The notes under the pieces were generated by a model. That model saw only the letters and a list, made by a program, of their open reading frames with translations. It was not told the DNA's origin and did no database searches. The translations under genes were made by a program, and so were the position numbers. From Bradyrhizobium mercantei (GTDB lineage: Bacteria; Pseudomonadota; Alphaproteobacteria; Rhizobiales; Xanthobacteraceae): DNA of 64,000 bases. Location: NCBI RefSeq assembly GCF_001982635.1, contig NZ_MKFI01000001.1:736774-800773 (forward strand), written 5' to 3'. Below are positions 8,472 to 17,498 of the stretch, one piece after another (position 1 is the first letter of the stretch; every line of letters begins with the position of its first letter).

Positions 8472-10121
8472 ATGACCGAGATTGAATCTCAGGTCCTCGT
8501 CGTCGGTGGAGGTCCGGTCGGATTGACGCTCGCAATGGATCTCGCGGGGCGTGGTGTACAGACCGTCGTGGCTGAGTTGCGTCACAAGGGCGAGCCGCCC
8601 AGCGTTAAATGCAACCACGTTTCCGCCAGATCCATGGAGATATTCCGACGTCTCGGAGTTGCCAAGGCGATCCGCGAGGGTGGGTTGCCTGCCGACTACC
8701 CGAACGATGTCTCCTATCGCGTCAACTTCACTGGTAAGGAGCTTTCGCGGATACCCATCCCATGCCGGCGCGATCGGTACACGGCGCGCGGAGGTCCAGA
8801 CACTTGGTGGCCTACGCCCGAACCTCCACACAGGATCAACCAGATCTACCTCGAGCCGATACTTTCCGCACATGCCGAGAAGCTATCTGGCGTCACGCTG
8901 CTCAATCGTATCGAGATAGAGCACTTCGAGCACACATCCGCTGGCGTGATCTCTTACGGGAAGCAACTCGATGGGGGTGAACCTCTCCGCATCCGATCGC
9001 AGTTTCTCGTCGGCTGCGACGGCGGTAGATCTAGAATAAGGAAGGCCATCGGAGCGAAGTTGACCGGCACCGCGGTCGTGCAACGCGTGCAGTCGACCTA
9101 CATCCGGGCCCCCGAGCTGCTGTCCTTGAGCAAGCTCAAGCCAGCCTGGGCGACTTTCTCCCTAAATCCGGAGCGGTCGGGCAACGTGTACGCGATCGAC
9201 GGCCGGGAAACATGGCTCGTCCACAACTACCTTCGGGAGGACGAGCAGGATTTTGAATCCGTTGATCGCGACTGGGCGCTGCGCAAGATCTTGGGCGTAG
9301 GCACCGACTTCGAATACGAGGTTCTCCGCAAGGAGGATTGGATTGGCCGTCGGCTCGTGGCAGACAAATTCCGCGATGGACGCGTTTTCATATGCGGTGA
9401 CGCAGCCCACCTGTGGGTTCCGATGGCCGGATACGGCATGAATGCCGGCATCGCCGACGCGGCCAATCTCGCATGGCTTCTGGCCGGCCACATAACAGGC
9501 TGGGCCCCTCCCCGTATTCTCGACGCTCACGAAGCCGAACGGCTGCCGATTACCGAGCAGGTCTCGGTATTCGCGATGAATCACGCCTTGTCGTTGTCTC
9601 GGCAAAGGAGCGAGGTGCCCAACAATCTCGACGCCGACGACGAAGCCGGCGAAGAAGCCAGGAAGATTCTCGGGCAAAAAGCCTACGAGCTGAACGTTCA
9701 GCAATACTGCTGCGGCGGTCTCAACTTCGGATACTTTTACGACCACTCTCCCATAATCGCTTACGATGGGAAGTCGGCTCCGGTCTATGGCATGGCCGAT
9801 TTTACTCCTTCGACCGTTCCGGGCTGCCGTGCCCCCCACATTTGGTTGAGCGATGGACGCTCCCTCTACGATGCTCTTGGGCCGTACTATACGTTGCTGC
9901 GGTTTGACCCCTCAGTCGACGTGACCGAGCTCATGTCCGAGGCCGCCCATACGGGCGTGCCGCTTGGTCTTCTAGACGTGGATTCCGACGAGAGCGCTGC
10001 CGTCTACGATCGGGCATTAGTGTTGACCAGGCCTGATCAACATGTCGCTTGGCGAGGCGACGTCTCCCCGGAGAATCCGCGGGAACTCGTCTATCGAATT
10101 TCTGGGCGCGAGCCGGCCTAG
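8472..10121 (+). CDS. FAD-dependent aromatic monooxygenase (PheA/TfdB-like)
   Basis: Single-component flavin hydroxylase of about 549 residues that would add a hydroxyl group to an aromatic ring with NAD(P)H. It has the N-terminal dinucleotide-binding VVGGGPVGL, the internal GCDGGRSRIR and the second FAD motif GDAAHLWVPMAGYGMNAG. ATG 8472 is chosen because the protein then starts directly before the Rossmann strand, although its ribosome site is weak; an in-frame start at 8388 would add 28 residues of non-family sequence. The substrate is not readable. Its neighbours suggest a phenolic acid feeding the hpa or homogentisate route. Confidence 0.88.
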   Translation: MTEIESQVLVVGGGPVGLTLAMDLAGRGVQTVVAELRHKGEPPSVKCNHVSARSMEIFRRLGVAKAIREGGLPADYPNDVSYRVNFTGKELSRIPIPCRRDRYTARGGPDTWWPTPEPPHRINQIYLEPILSAHAEKLSGVTLLNRIEIEHFEHTSAGVISYGKQLDGGEPLRIRSQFLVGCDGGRSRIRKAIGAKLTGTAVVQRVQSTYIRAPELLSLSKLKPAWATFSLNPERSGNVYAIDGRETWLVHNYLREDEQDFESVDRDWALRKILGVGTDFEYEVLRKEDWIGRRLVADKFRDGRVFICGDAAHLWVPMAGYGMNAGIADAANLAWLLAGHITGWAPPRILDAHEAERLPITEQVSVFAMNHALSLSRQRSEVPNNLDADDEAGEEARKILGQKAYELNVQQYCCGGLNFGYFYDHSPIIAYDGKSAPVYGMADFTPSTVPGCRAPHIWLSDGRSLYDALGPYYTLLRFDPSVDVTELMSEAAHTGVPLGLLDVDSDESAAVYDRALVLTRPDQHVAWRGDVSPENPRELVYRISGREPA

Positions 10122-10218
10122 AGCTCCGGGACCGATGGCCATGGAAAGCCGCTGTCGCGGCCGCGAATGATCAACCCACAGGACTTCGTTGTCTTCACCT
10201 TACCAAAGGAGGCCGGTC

Positions 10219-11415
10219 ATGGGCGACCGCACCATCATCATCGTTGGCGGCGGCCTCGGCGGACTAACGGCAGCGCTCGCGCTGTTGCGCCAGGGCATTA
10301 AAGTTACGGTGCTCGAACAGGCCGAAGAACTCCGCGAGTTGGGCGCTGGAGTGCAGCTTAGCCCAAACGGAACACGCGTCCTGTCTCATCTCGGTCTCGA
10401 CGACGCCATGAATGCAGTCTCCGTCGCGCCTCAAGCCAAAGAGATTCGGCTGTGGAACAGCGGAGAGACCTGGCCACTTTTCGATCTTGGAGCCACGGCG
10501 ATAGCAGAATTCGGACATCCCTATTTGATGTTCCATCGCGGCGATCTCCAGATGTTGCTCGCCCGCGCCGTCTTAGCCGCCTCACCTTCGGCAATTCGTC
10601 TCGGCGCAAAGGTGACCGACATCATCGATGATGGCCAAGCCCCCACTGCGGTCCTCACTGACGGCGAACGCGTCTCTGGCCTCGCATTGGTCGGGGCTGA
10701 TGGTATCCATTCGCGGGTCCGCTCGGCCCTTTTTGGCGACTCGCGTCCCTCGTTCACGGGCTGCGTCGCTTGGCGCGGCACAGTGGCTTCGAGGTCTCTT
10801 CCTGATCGGCTTAGTCGCGCGGTTGGCACGAATTGGGTTGGGCCCGGACGCCACGTGGTCACCTATCCCCTTCGTTGTGGTGAGCTCATCAATTTCGTGG
10901 GCGTCGTTGAGCGCGATGCTTGGGAAACAGAATCCTGGACAGCTCGAGGCGACCGCGCGGACTGCGCCGCCGACTTTGCTGGCTGGCACGAGGACGTGCA
11001 CGCGTTGATCGAGAATATCGAGGTTCACTATCGCTGGGCCCTGATGAGTCGCCCTCCGATCAAGCAATGGTCCCGCGGGAATATCGTGCTTATCGGCGAT
11101 GCCGCGCACCCCATGCTGCCTTTCATGGCTCAGGGAGCCGTCATGGCAATCGAAGACGGAATGATCCTCGCGCGATGCTTCAGTCACTTCGCATCGGACC
11201 CGGAGAAGGCGATCGCTTCATTCAAAGCAGCGCGCATCGAGCGCGCGAACCGATGCGTCGAACTTGCCGACCGTAATCGCCTCCTATTTCATAATGAGCG
11301 ACTGTTCGACCGCGAAGACGCGCACAGATATGTCACATCACAATGGAATGAAGAAAAGGTTCGCGAACGCTACGATTGGCTCTTTCGGTATGACGCGGTC
11401 GGCTGCTCGATTTGA
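10219..11415 (+). CDS. FAD-dependent monooxygenase (salicylate/3-hydroxybenzoate hydroxylase-like)
   Basis: Flavin hydroxylase of 398 residues. It shows IIIVGGGLGGLTAAL at the N-terminus, GADGIHSRVR in the middle and GDAAHPMLPFMAQGAVMAIED near residue 290. A very strong ribosome site (AAAGGAGG) fixes the start at 10219. It is smaller than the upstream monooxygenase and belongs to the NahG/NagX-like branch. It follows the upstream monooxygenase gene by about 100 bp, so the two may act in series or on related ring acids. Substrate unknown. Confidence 0.9.
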   Translation: MGDRTIIIVGGGLGGLTAALALLRQGIKVTVLEQAEELRELGAGVQLSPNGTRVLSHLGLDDAMNAVSVAPQAKEIRLWNSGETWPLFDLGATAIAEFGHPYLMFHRGDLQMLLARAVLAASPSAIRLGAKVTDIIDDGQAPTAVLTDGERVSGLALVGADGIHSRVRSALFGDSRPSFTGCVAWRGTVASRSLPDRLSRAVGTNWVGPGRHVVTYPLRCGELINFVGVVERDAWETESWTARGDRADCAADFAGWHEDVHALIENIEVHYRWALMSRPPIKQWSRGNIVLIGDAAHPMLPFMAQGAVMAIEDGMILARCFSHFASDPEKAIASFKAARIERANRCVELADRNRLLFHNERLFDREDAHRYVTSQWNEEKVRERYDWLFRYDAVGCSI

Positions 11416-11440
11416 GAGGTCCTTGCAGTTATCAACACGG

Positions 11441-11459
11441 AAGCGGCGCGACGCCGCTT
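11441..11459 (+). terminator. Short hairpin after the second monooxygenase
   Basis: AAGCGGCG-CGA-CGCCGCTT is a perfect 8-bp stem 25 bp after the monooxygenase stop. It has no T-run and may be only a weak terminator or a processing site. Confidence 0.4.
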
Positions 11460-11554
11460 ACTTACGGGGCAATGCGGTGCTTGACCGCGATGCGGGCAAT
11501 GGTTCCAAGAGCCGGCGCTCATACTGAGACACACAACTAGGGAGTGAACACACG

Positions 11555-12643
11555 ATGAAACGCCGGACGTTCCTCAAGGGCGGCGCCATGGCTGGCGCAG
11601 CGACGTTGGTTGCTGCACCTGCAATCGCTCAATCGATGCCGGAAATTAAGTGGCGCTTGACGTCAAGCTTTCCAAAGTCCCTCGACACCATCTTCGGTAC
11701 TGCACAGCTCTTTGCGAAATACGTCGCGGAGGCCACCGATAACAGATTTCAGATTCAGACATTTGCAGCGGGCGAGTTGGTCCCCGGGCTACAGGCGCTC
11801 GATGCTGTCGGCGTTGCGACCGTCGAGATGGCGCAGACGCCACTTTATCTTTACATCGGCAAGGAGCCGACCCTCGCCTATGCAACAGGCGTGCCCTTCG
11901 GCATGAACCACCGCCACCAGGAATCTTGGTGGACGTTCGGCGGCGGCGCCGAGCTCTGCAGCGAAGCGCTAAAGCCTTTTAAAGTGCACGCGATCCTGTG
12001 CGGCAATTCTGGCACGCAGATGGGCGGCTGGTTTCGCAAAGAGATCAAGACAGTCGACGATCTAAAGGGCCTTAAGGTCCGCATCGGGGGCATGGGTGGC
12101 CATGTCTTAGCAAGGCTCGGTGTCGTCCCGCAGCAGATCGCGGCCGGAGACGTTTATCCGGCGCTCGAAAAGGGGACGATCGACGCAGCGGAGTTCGTCG
12201 GCCCCTATGACGACGAGAAGCTCGGTTTCTACAAGGTTGCGAAGTACTACTACTTCCCCGGCTGGTGGGAGGGTGGCGCGATGCTGCATATGATCGTCAA
12301 CGATGAGAGGTGGAATGCACTTCCGAAGCAGTATCAGGCCATTCTCAACCAAGCCGGCTCGGCCGCGGGCGCCTGGATGGTCGAAAAGTATGACAGCGTA
12401 AATCCTGCCGCGCTAAAGCGGTTGATCGCGAATGGGACGGAGCTGAAGGCATTTCCGCAGCCGGTCATGGAGACCTGCTACAAGGCCACCCAAGACCATC
12501 TGAACGAATTGGCCGAGAAGAGCGAGCTCTTTAAGAAGACCAAGGAAAGCCACGACGCGTACATGAAGGAGCTGCTCTTCTACACGCAGATCGCGGAAAA
12601 TTATTACGACAACTATCTGCTCAGCAGAATGCGCAAAGGCTGA
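11555..12643 (+). CDS. TRAP transporter solute-binding protein (DctP family), Tat-exported
   Basis: Binding protein of 362 residues with a twin-arginine signal (MKRRTFLKGG) and cleavage near AIA-QSM. The family signature region GLKVRIGGMGGHVLARLGVVPQ matches the TakP-like branch that binds 2-oxo acids or similar carboxylates. Ribosome site AGGGAG stands before ATG 11555. No DctQ or DctM membrane partner is next to it or elsewhere in the window, so it is an orphan here; it may work with a permease encoded elsewhere. A hairpin follows the gene. Confidence 0.92.
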   Translation: MKRRTFLKGGAMAGAATLVAAPAIAQSMPEIKWRLTSSFPKSLDTIFGTAQLFAKYVAEATDNRFQIQTFAAGELVPGLQALDAVGVATVEMAQTPLYLYIGKEPTLAYATGVPFGMNHRHQESWWTFGGGAELCSEALKPFKVHAILCGNSGTQMGGWFRKEIKTVDDLKGLKVRIGGMGGHVLARLGVVPQQIAAGDVYPALEKGTIDAAEFVGPYDDEKLGFYKVAKYYYFPGWWEGGAMLHMIVNDERWNALPKQYQAILNQAGSAAGAWMVEKYDSVNPAALKRLIANGTELKAFPQPVMETCYKATQDHLNELAEKSELFKKTKESHDAYMKELLFYTQIAENYYDNYLLSRMRKG

Positions 12644-12702
12644 CATTGCCGACAGGAGCGATCAAACGAATCGTCGCTCGATCTGCTGCACGCCAGTGAA
12701 AG

Positions 12703-12734
12703 AGATGTCCGCCTTCCCGTGAAGGCCGACATCT
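12703..12734 (+). terminator. Hairpin after the TRAP binding-protein gene
   Basis: AGATGTC-C-GCCTTC and GAAGGC-C-GACATCT form a 13-bp stem with one C-C mismatch and a CCGT loop, 60 bp after the stop. There is no clear T-run. Confidence 0.5.
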
Positions 12735-12835
12735 CGATCCTGACGTTCCACAACTGGCTACTTGAGAATCATGTTCATGCTTAGACATGCGCCGCGTGTT
12801 AGTTGTTTTGAGATGGGCCCAACTGCCAGGTGGAG

Positions 12836-14263
12836 ATGATGGGTAAACCAGTGCAAGGGCAAGAAAACACAGAACACGAGCTTCGGTCCGCTTTGCCTCG
12901 CCCGGGCCTGTTGGTCACCGACAGCAGTGTGATTGCTGCGAGCTGTCAGGACTTTCGCGGTTGGCACAAAGGCGAAGCTGTGGCTCTCGCTCGCCCTCGT
13001 AGTGTCAATGAAGTCCAAGCGGTGCTGTCTGTGGGCGGCAAGTTGGGATGTGCAATTGTTCCTCAAGGCGGAAACACCAGCCTATGCGGCGGCGCGGTGC
13101 CTTCCGAAGGCAGTCGGCCATCAATCATTCTCAGCACGAGCGGATTGAATCGGATCCGAGCTATCGAGCCACATACTTGGTCCGTTGTGGCCGAAGCGGG
13201 CTGCACAGTCGCACAGATTCAAGATGCCGCGCGCTCTGAAGGTCGCCACTTCGGCCTCGATTTTGGGTCGCGCGACAGTGCCACCGTCGGTGGTGCCATC
13301 GCCACGAATGCCGGAGGCATGAGCGTGCTGCGTTACGGCAATTGCCGCGACCTAGTTCTTGGTCTCGAGGTAGTCCTTCCTGATGGACAGCTCTGGTCTG
13401 GCCTGAGGGCACTGCGCAAGGACAATAGCGGTTTCGACCTCAAGCATCTCTTCATAGGTTCCGAAGGCACCTTGGGTATCATCACTGCGGCCTCGTTGAA
13501 ATTGCACGCCGCGGAAACAGTAAGTGCGTCGGCCCTCCTCCGCGTGGACTCGCTCGAAGCGGCCACGCAGTTCGCCGATTTGGCTCTCGAAATGGCTGCC
13601 GGAGAGCTTTCCGCTATCGAATTAATGCCCGTCATGGGTATTCGTCGGTCATGCGAACTATTGCTGCGCTGCCGGCCACCGTTGGACTTGAGCGCGGACT
13701 GGTTCGTGCTGCTCCGTCTTGCCGGTCAGCAGTCCCTCCATGAGAAACTCGAAACCCTGGCCTCACGTGCTCTAGAAATGGATCTCTGTTCTGATGCCGT
13801 CCTCTCGCAATCGGCGGCACAAGAAACGCAACTTTGGGCGATCCGAGATTCGTTTTCCGAGCTCCATAAGTTCCTCGGAGCTTCGATCCGTTTCGATTAC
13901 TGCGTACCGTTGGGAAGAATACCCGAACTCTATCGTCGTCTCTGTGCTGCGATAGATCTCATAACACCAGGGTTCGTCCCATTCGGCTTTGGTCATATGG
14001 GAGACGGCAATCTCCACTACAGCGCGTGCCAGCCGGAAGGCATCGAAGCGAGCGACTTCCTCGGAAAGCGGAAGGAGATCGAGACCGTAGCGAACACAAT
14101 CGTTTGGGAACTGGGCGGGACCGTGAGCGCCGAGCACGGTATTGGCCAGCTTCATCGCCACGAGATGTCGCAACAGAAAAGTTCAATCGAGCTCGCCTTG
14201 ATGCGGCGCTTGAAGCTATCGCTCGACCCGTCGGACCGGATGAACCCCGGCAAGATATTTTGA
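12836..14263 (+). CDS. FAD-linked D-2-hydroxyacid dehydrogenase (GlcD/D-2-hydroxyglutarate dehydrogenase-like)
   Basis: About 475 residues of the vanillyl-alcohol oxidase superfamily. An FAD-binding PCMH-type domain occupies the first half (VPQGGNTSLCGGAVP, GGAIATNAGGMSVLRYG, FIGSEGTLGIIT). The C-terminal half keeps the metal and substrate motifs GHMGDGNLH and AEHGIG. Such enzymes oxidise D-2-hydroxy acids such as D-lactate or D-2-hydroxyglutarate. Three closely spaced starts exist (GTG 12830, ATG 12836, ATG 12839) behind AGGTGGAG; the choice is uncertain by one to three codons. It follows the TRAP binding protein, so both may handle one hydroxy or keto acid. Confidence 0.88.
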   Translation: MMGKPVQGQENTEHELRSALPRPGLLVTDSSVIAASCQDFRGWHKGEAVALARPRSVNEVQAVLSVGGKLGCAIVPQGGNTSLCGGAVPSEGSRPSIILSTSGLNRIRAIEPHTWSVVAEAGCTVAQIQDAARSEGRHFGLDFGSRDSATVGGAIATNAGGMSVLRYGNCRDLVLGLEVVLPDGQLWSGLRALRKDNSGFDLKHLFIGSEGTLGIITAASLKLHAAETVSASALLRVDSLEAATQFADLALEMAAGELSAIELMPVMGIRRSCELLLRCRPPLDLSADWFVLLRLAGQQSLHEKLETLASRALEMDLCSDAVLSQSAAQETQLWAIRDSFSELHKFLGASIRFDYCVPLGRIPELYRRLCAAIDLITPGFVPFGFGHMGDGNLHYSACQPEGIEASDFLGKRKEIETVANTIVWELGGTVSAEHGIGQLHRHEMSQQKSSIELALMRRLKLSLDPSDRMNPGKIF

Positions 14264-14555
14264 CGGGTTAAAGGTCGATCAGCATCCCCGCACCGCCTTA
14301 CTCCCGCCTTGGCCGTTTTCCTCGACTTCAAGCGACCCTCCAGCAGATCTTCAGCGAGCGGATCCGCTGGCCAAGATCGTGCATTGCAAGATCGGCTCGG
14401 AAGAGAAGCCAGCCAACGTTCGATCTGGCATTTTCTCCAGGGGCAAGGGGTCCGTGGTCCGATCGGCATGGGCAAACTTGAGCTCGCCGGTCGAATCTCA
14501 ACATGTGGGCACTTCGGTCGATCCATGCCCCGCACCGTGCCCCAAAAGCTGGATG
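14264..14555. other. Intergenic stretch with no recognisable gene
   Basis: Nearly 300 bp between the FAD dehydrogenase and the operator of the IclR/SMP-30 gene. I see no supported coding region, RNA or repeat here. Short open frames on both strands lack ribosome sites and family features. Confidence 0.5.
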
Positions 14556-14572
14556 GTCTCACATATTGATAC
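14556..14572 (+). promoter_or_regulatory. Operator copy 1 of the IclR/SMP-30 regulon
   Basis: GTCTCAC-ATA-TTGATAC is an imperfect copy of the repeat seen perfectly at 19558 and almost perfectly at 17358 (GTCTCAC-N3-GTGAGAC). The left half is exact and the right half differs at two bases. It ends 12 bp before the ATG of the IclR/SMP-30 gene, where binding would repress that gene. Confidence 0.6.
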
Positions 14573-14584
14573 TAAAATCGCCCG

Positions 14585-16237
14585 ATGCCTGAGAACGAGC
14601 TCGAGTGGTCGCCGGATCTAATCCATCCCAAGAACGTCGTCGGAACGGCGCTCTTGGGCAAGGCCTGCGACATTCTCGAGCTGATCGGCAGATCACCCGG
14701 GACGCTAGACCAGGTACGTCTCGCCGAGCAGACGGGCATTCCCAGAGCCACCCTCTACCGCATTCTCGCCGCCCTGATCTCGCGCGGGCTGATCCGGACC
14801 GATCCCCGGACTCAAAGCTACACCCTCGGCTTCAACTTCCTCGACCTCGCGCAGAATGCGTGGTCGTCGTCGGACCTTGCGTCGATCGCGTCCGTGGAAT
14901 TGAGGCGTCTGCGGGATTTGACGGGTGAGACGGCCTACCTCGCGGTTCAAGAGGGTCATCACGTCCTCTCCCTTGGCCGCTTCGAAAGCGCGCATTCCGA
15001 GCGATCGAACGCGAGGCTCGGCGCGCTGAAGCCCATGCATTGCACGAGCCAGGGCAAGGCGATCCTCGCTCACCTATCCGAGACTCAAGTCGAACTTGCG
15101 CTGTGCGACGGCCTGAGCAGGTTCACCGACAAGACGATCTGTGATCCCGAGCAATTGAAGGATCATCTCTCCATCGTCCGCGCCCGCGGCTACGCGATCG
15201 ACGACGAGGAGATCATCCTGGGCACCCGCTGCGTCGGAACGGCCATTCTCGACCCCGGAGGCAAGCCGCTGGCCGCCATCAGCGTGGCCGGCCCGACATT
15301 TCGCATCACTGCCGAGCGCGCCGAGCAATTGGGACAGGAGCTCGTCGACGTCGCAAAGCGGATTTCAGACCTGCTAGCACCGACCATCAAGAGCGCGCGG
15401 CGTGACCACGGCGGCTACCAGGTATGGACAAACAACCCAGCATTCATCGGGGCGGCGCCGCGTTGGGAAGTACGCACACAGACTTTGGTTTGGGCAGATC
15501 TGCTGGCCCCTGCGATCAGGGCGGAGGGCGGAAATCAGTACACGATCTCGCTGCAGGCTCTGTCCGAGCGCATCAACACCATGTGTCTTGTCGAGCAAGG
15601 CGTTGCCTTTTCCGTCGGCAATGACGTCATCATCGACAATTTATCAGGGAGGCAAGAGCGCGTGGAGGGGAAGCCGGGCCTCTCGTTCAAGGTCCTGCGC
15701 GTTTCTGCGGACGGTGAAGTTTGGGCTGCTGCGTTCGATGCCGACGCCAATCTCAGCAGAATAGGCCCGTGGCGAAAGCAAACGGGCATCCAGTCGCTAT
15801 TCGAGATGCAGGGCGAAGTAACCGATTTTGCCTTTGCGGGCGACGCCGGCCTGTTCGCGACGCAGCCATCCCGCCAGTGCGTTTATTTGCTGGAGCGCAA
15901 GACGGGGCGACGGCGAAAATTCGCTGACATTCCCAAGGTCTCTGGCGCTCCTCGCGCCCTCGCTGTCGACGAACATTTCAACGTGTGGATCGGGCTGTCC
16001 GAAGGCTGGAGCATCATCAAGCTCAATGACAGCGGAGAGATCGAAAGGACCGTCGCGCTACCCGTCCCCAGCCCGACCGGCATCGCCTTCGGCGGGGCGT
16101 CCCTGTCAGAGCTCTTCGTGACCAGCGCGCGCACCGGCCTGTCTCGAGAAAGCCTCGCGAACGCGCCCTTGTCGGGACACTTGCTATCGATTGATGTCGG
16201 CGAGCGCGGCTTGGTCGACCCGATCGCAACGCTTTGA
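14585..16237 (+). CDS. IclR regulator fused to a C-terminal SMP-30/gluconolactonase-like domain
   Basis: One 550-residue frame with no internal stop. Residues 22-80 are a winged helix-turn-helix (LAEQTGIPRATLYRILAALI), about 95-270 the IclR effector domain (LRDLTGETAYLAVQEG, CTSQGKAILAHL), and about 283-545 an SMP-30/LRE beta-propeller (SADGEVWAAAFD, LAVDEHFNVWIGL, PSPTGIAFGG). The metal-binding residues of active SMP-30 enzymes are not where expected: the E of the GEGP motif is Ala, the NG of the NGxxF motif is TD, and the DG of PDGxAxD is Arg-Ala. The propeller is therefore more likely a sensor for a sugar acid or lactone than an enzyme. Expected targets are the three GTCTCAC sites. The enolase-superfamily gene starts 13 bp downstream. 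Confidence 0.9.
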   Translation: MPENELEWSPDLIHPKNVVGTALLGKACDILELIGRSPGTLDQVRLAEQTGIPRATLYRILAALISRGLIRTDPRTQSYTLGFNFLDLAQNAWSSSDLASIASVELRRLRDLTGETAYLAVQEGHHVLSLGRFESAHSERSNARLGALKPMHCTSQGKAILAHLSETQVELALCDGLSRFTDKTICDPEQLKDHLSIVRARGYAIDDEEIILGTRCVGTAILDPGGKPLAAISVAGPTFRITAERAEQLGQELVDVAKRISDLLAPTIKSARRDHGGYQVWTNNPAFIGAAPRWEVRTQTLVWADLLAPAIRAEGGNQYTISLQALSERINTMCLVEQGVAFSVGNDVIIDNLSGRQERVEGKPGLSFKVLRVSADGEVWAAAFDADANLSRIGPWRKQTGIQSLFEMQGEVTDFAFAGDAGLFATQPSRQCVYLLERKTGRRRKFADIPKVSGAPRALAVDEHFNVWIGLSEGWSIIKLNDSGEIERTVALPVPSPTGIAFGGASLSELFVTSARTGLSRESLANAPLSGHLLSIDVGERGLVDPIATL

Positions 16238-16250
16238 GGAAAACCGCGTC

Positions 16251-17357
16251 ATGACCAATAGCAACACTGTGCCAAAGATCGTCTCGCTGCAAACCTTTCC
16301 GGTGCGGATCCCGTTCACCGACGGCGGGCTCGGCACGGGTGGAACCCCCTCTCGATGGCATAGCCTCGACATGGTCCTGATCCGCGTCGAAGATGAGGAG
16401 GGGCATATCGGCTGGGGCGATGCCTTTGCCTACTTCTGTCTGGAGCCAGTGAAGGCGGCGGTTGATCACATGATTGCGCCATTCGTCATTATGTCCGGCA
16501 TCGACAATATCGCCGCCTGGAACCTAGAGGTGCAAAAGAAGCTTCATCTCTTTGGCCGTTACGGCATGACGCTGTTCGCGCTCTCCGGGGTCGATACCGC
16601 GCTGTGGGACTTGAAATCGAAGCGGCAGGGCGTGCCACTGTGGCGCCTTCTAGGAGCGAAGGCGCCCGCGCACCGCCCGGCCTATGCGAGCCTCGTCAGG
16701 TATGGCGACAAGGGTCTGGTCGCCGAACAATGCAAGCGGGCGCTCGAGCTCGGCTACCGGCACATCAAGCTGCACGAAATCGCGCCTGACGTCATCGAGC
16801 ACGCGCGCGAGGTCATCGGGCCCGACATCTCGCTGATGATCGACGCCAATTGCGCATGGTCGATGCAGGAGACGATCGGCCTGCGCGAGACTTTCCGGGC
16901 CTGCAATGCCCTTTGGGTGGAGGAACCGGTTTTCCCACCCGATGACTACCAGAGCATGGCGGAGATCGAGAAGGCCGGAATCCCTGTCGGGACGGGCGAG
17001 AACGCCAGCACCGCCTTCGATTTCAGGCGGATCATCAGCACCGTCACCTATCCGCAGCCGAGCATGACCAAGGTCGGCGGCATTTCCGAATTCGCGCAAA
17101 TCCTGGCCGCATGCGAGCGCAACGGCAAGGTCGCCATGCCGCACACGCCCTATTTCGGACCCGGCTACTTCGCGACGCTGGCGATGCTGCCCTTCATGCC
17201 GGAGACGACGCTGATTGAGTTCCTGTTCGTCGAGCCGGAGGCGTGGCTCGCGAGTACGCCCACGCCGGTGACTGGCTCTGTCGGCGCATCAACCAGCATC
17301 GGCATCGGCTTTGAACCGGATCTCGACGTCATCAGGCGATACGCTCCGCGCACGTGA
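16251..17357 (+). CDS. Mandelate racemase/muconate lactonizing enzyme-family protein (enolase superfamily)
   Basis: 368 residues. Metal ligands are clear: Asp198 (LMIDANCAW), Glu224 (WVEEP) and Glu250 (GTGENAS). The catalytic K-x-K position reads Lys173-Leu-His175 (IKLHE). His298 (MPHTPYFGPG) is present, but the Asp that normally pairs with it is replaced by Ser271-Met272 (PQPSMTKVGG). This is not the standard mandelate racemase or glucarate dehydratase set, so an acid-sugar dehydratase or epimerase of unusual specificity is likely. ATG 16251 follows GAGGA and lies just after the regulator stop; an earlier in-frame codon would overlap that gene. Confidence 0.9.
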   Translation: MTNSNTVPKIVSLQTFPVRIPFTDGGLGTGGTPSRWHSLDMVLIRVEDEEGHIGWGDAFAYFCLEPVKAAVDHMIAPFVIMSGIDNIAAWNLEVQKKLHLFGRYGMTLFALSGVDTALWDLKSKRQGVPLWRLLGAKAPAHRPAYASLVRYGDKGLVAEQCKRALELGYRHIKLHEIAPDVIEHAREVIGPDISLMIDANCAWSMQETIGLRETFRACNALWVEEPVFPPDDYQSMAEIEKAGIPVGTGENASTAFDFRRIISTVTYPQPSMTKVGGISEFAQILAACERNGKVAMPHTPYFGPGYFATLAMLPFMPETTLIEFLFVEPEAWLASTPTPVTGSVGASTSIGIGFEPDLDVIRRYAPRT

Positions 17358-17372
17358 TCTCACCATGTGAGA
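17358..17372 (+). promoter_or_regulatory. Operator copy 2 of the IclR/SMP-30 regulon
   Basis: TCTCAC-CAT-GTGAGA begins right after the stop codon of the enolase-superfamily gene and 126 bp before the RraA-like gene. The half sites match those at 14556 and 19558. It probably marks a second promoter inside the cluster. Confidence 0.72.
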
Positions 17373-17498
17373 CGTCGCTCTCGCCTCTATATCGATGCGC
17401 CTTCCGCCCGTGGTCGCGGCAGCTATGGTGATGCCCTTAAAGGTAGGCGCGCGCACTGCTTCCATTTCGCAAGGTTCCGTTCCTGGAGAGAGACACGC

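Noticed and set aside
14585..16237. That the IclR/SMP-30 fusion is two genes merged by a sequencing error
   Set aside because: The frame is continuous, no stop or start with ribosome site lies at the domain border, and the linker is short.
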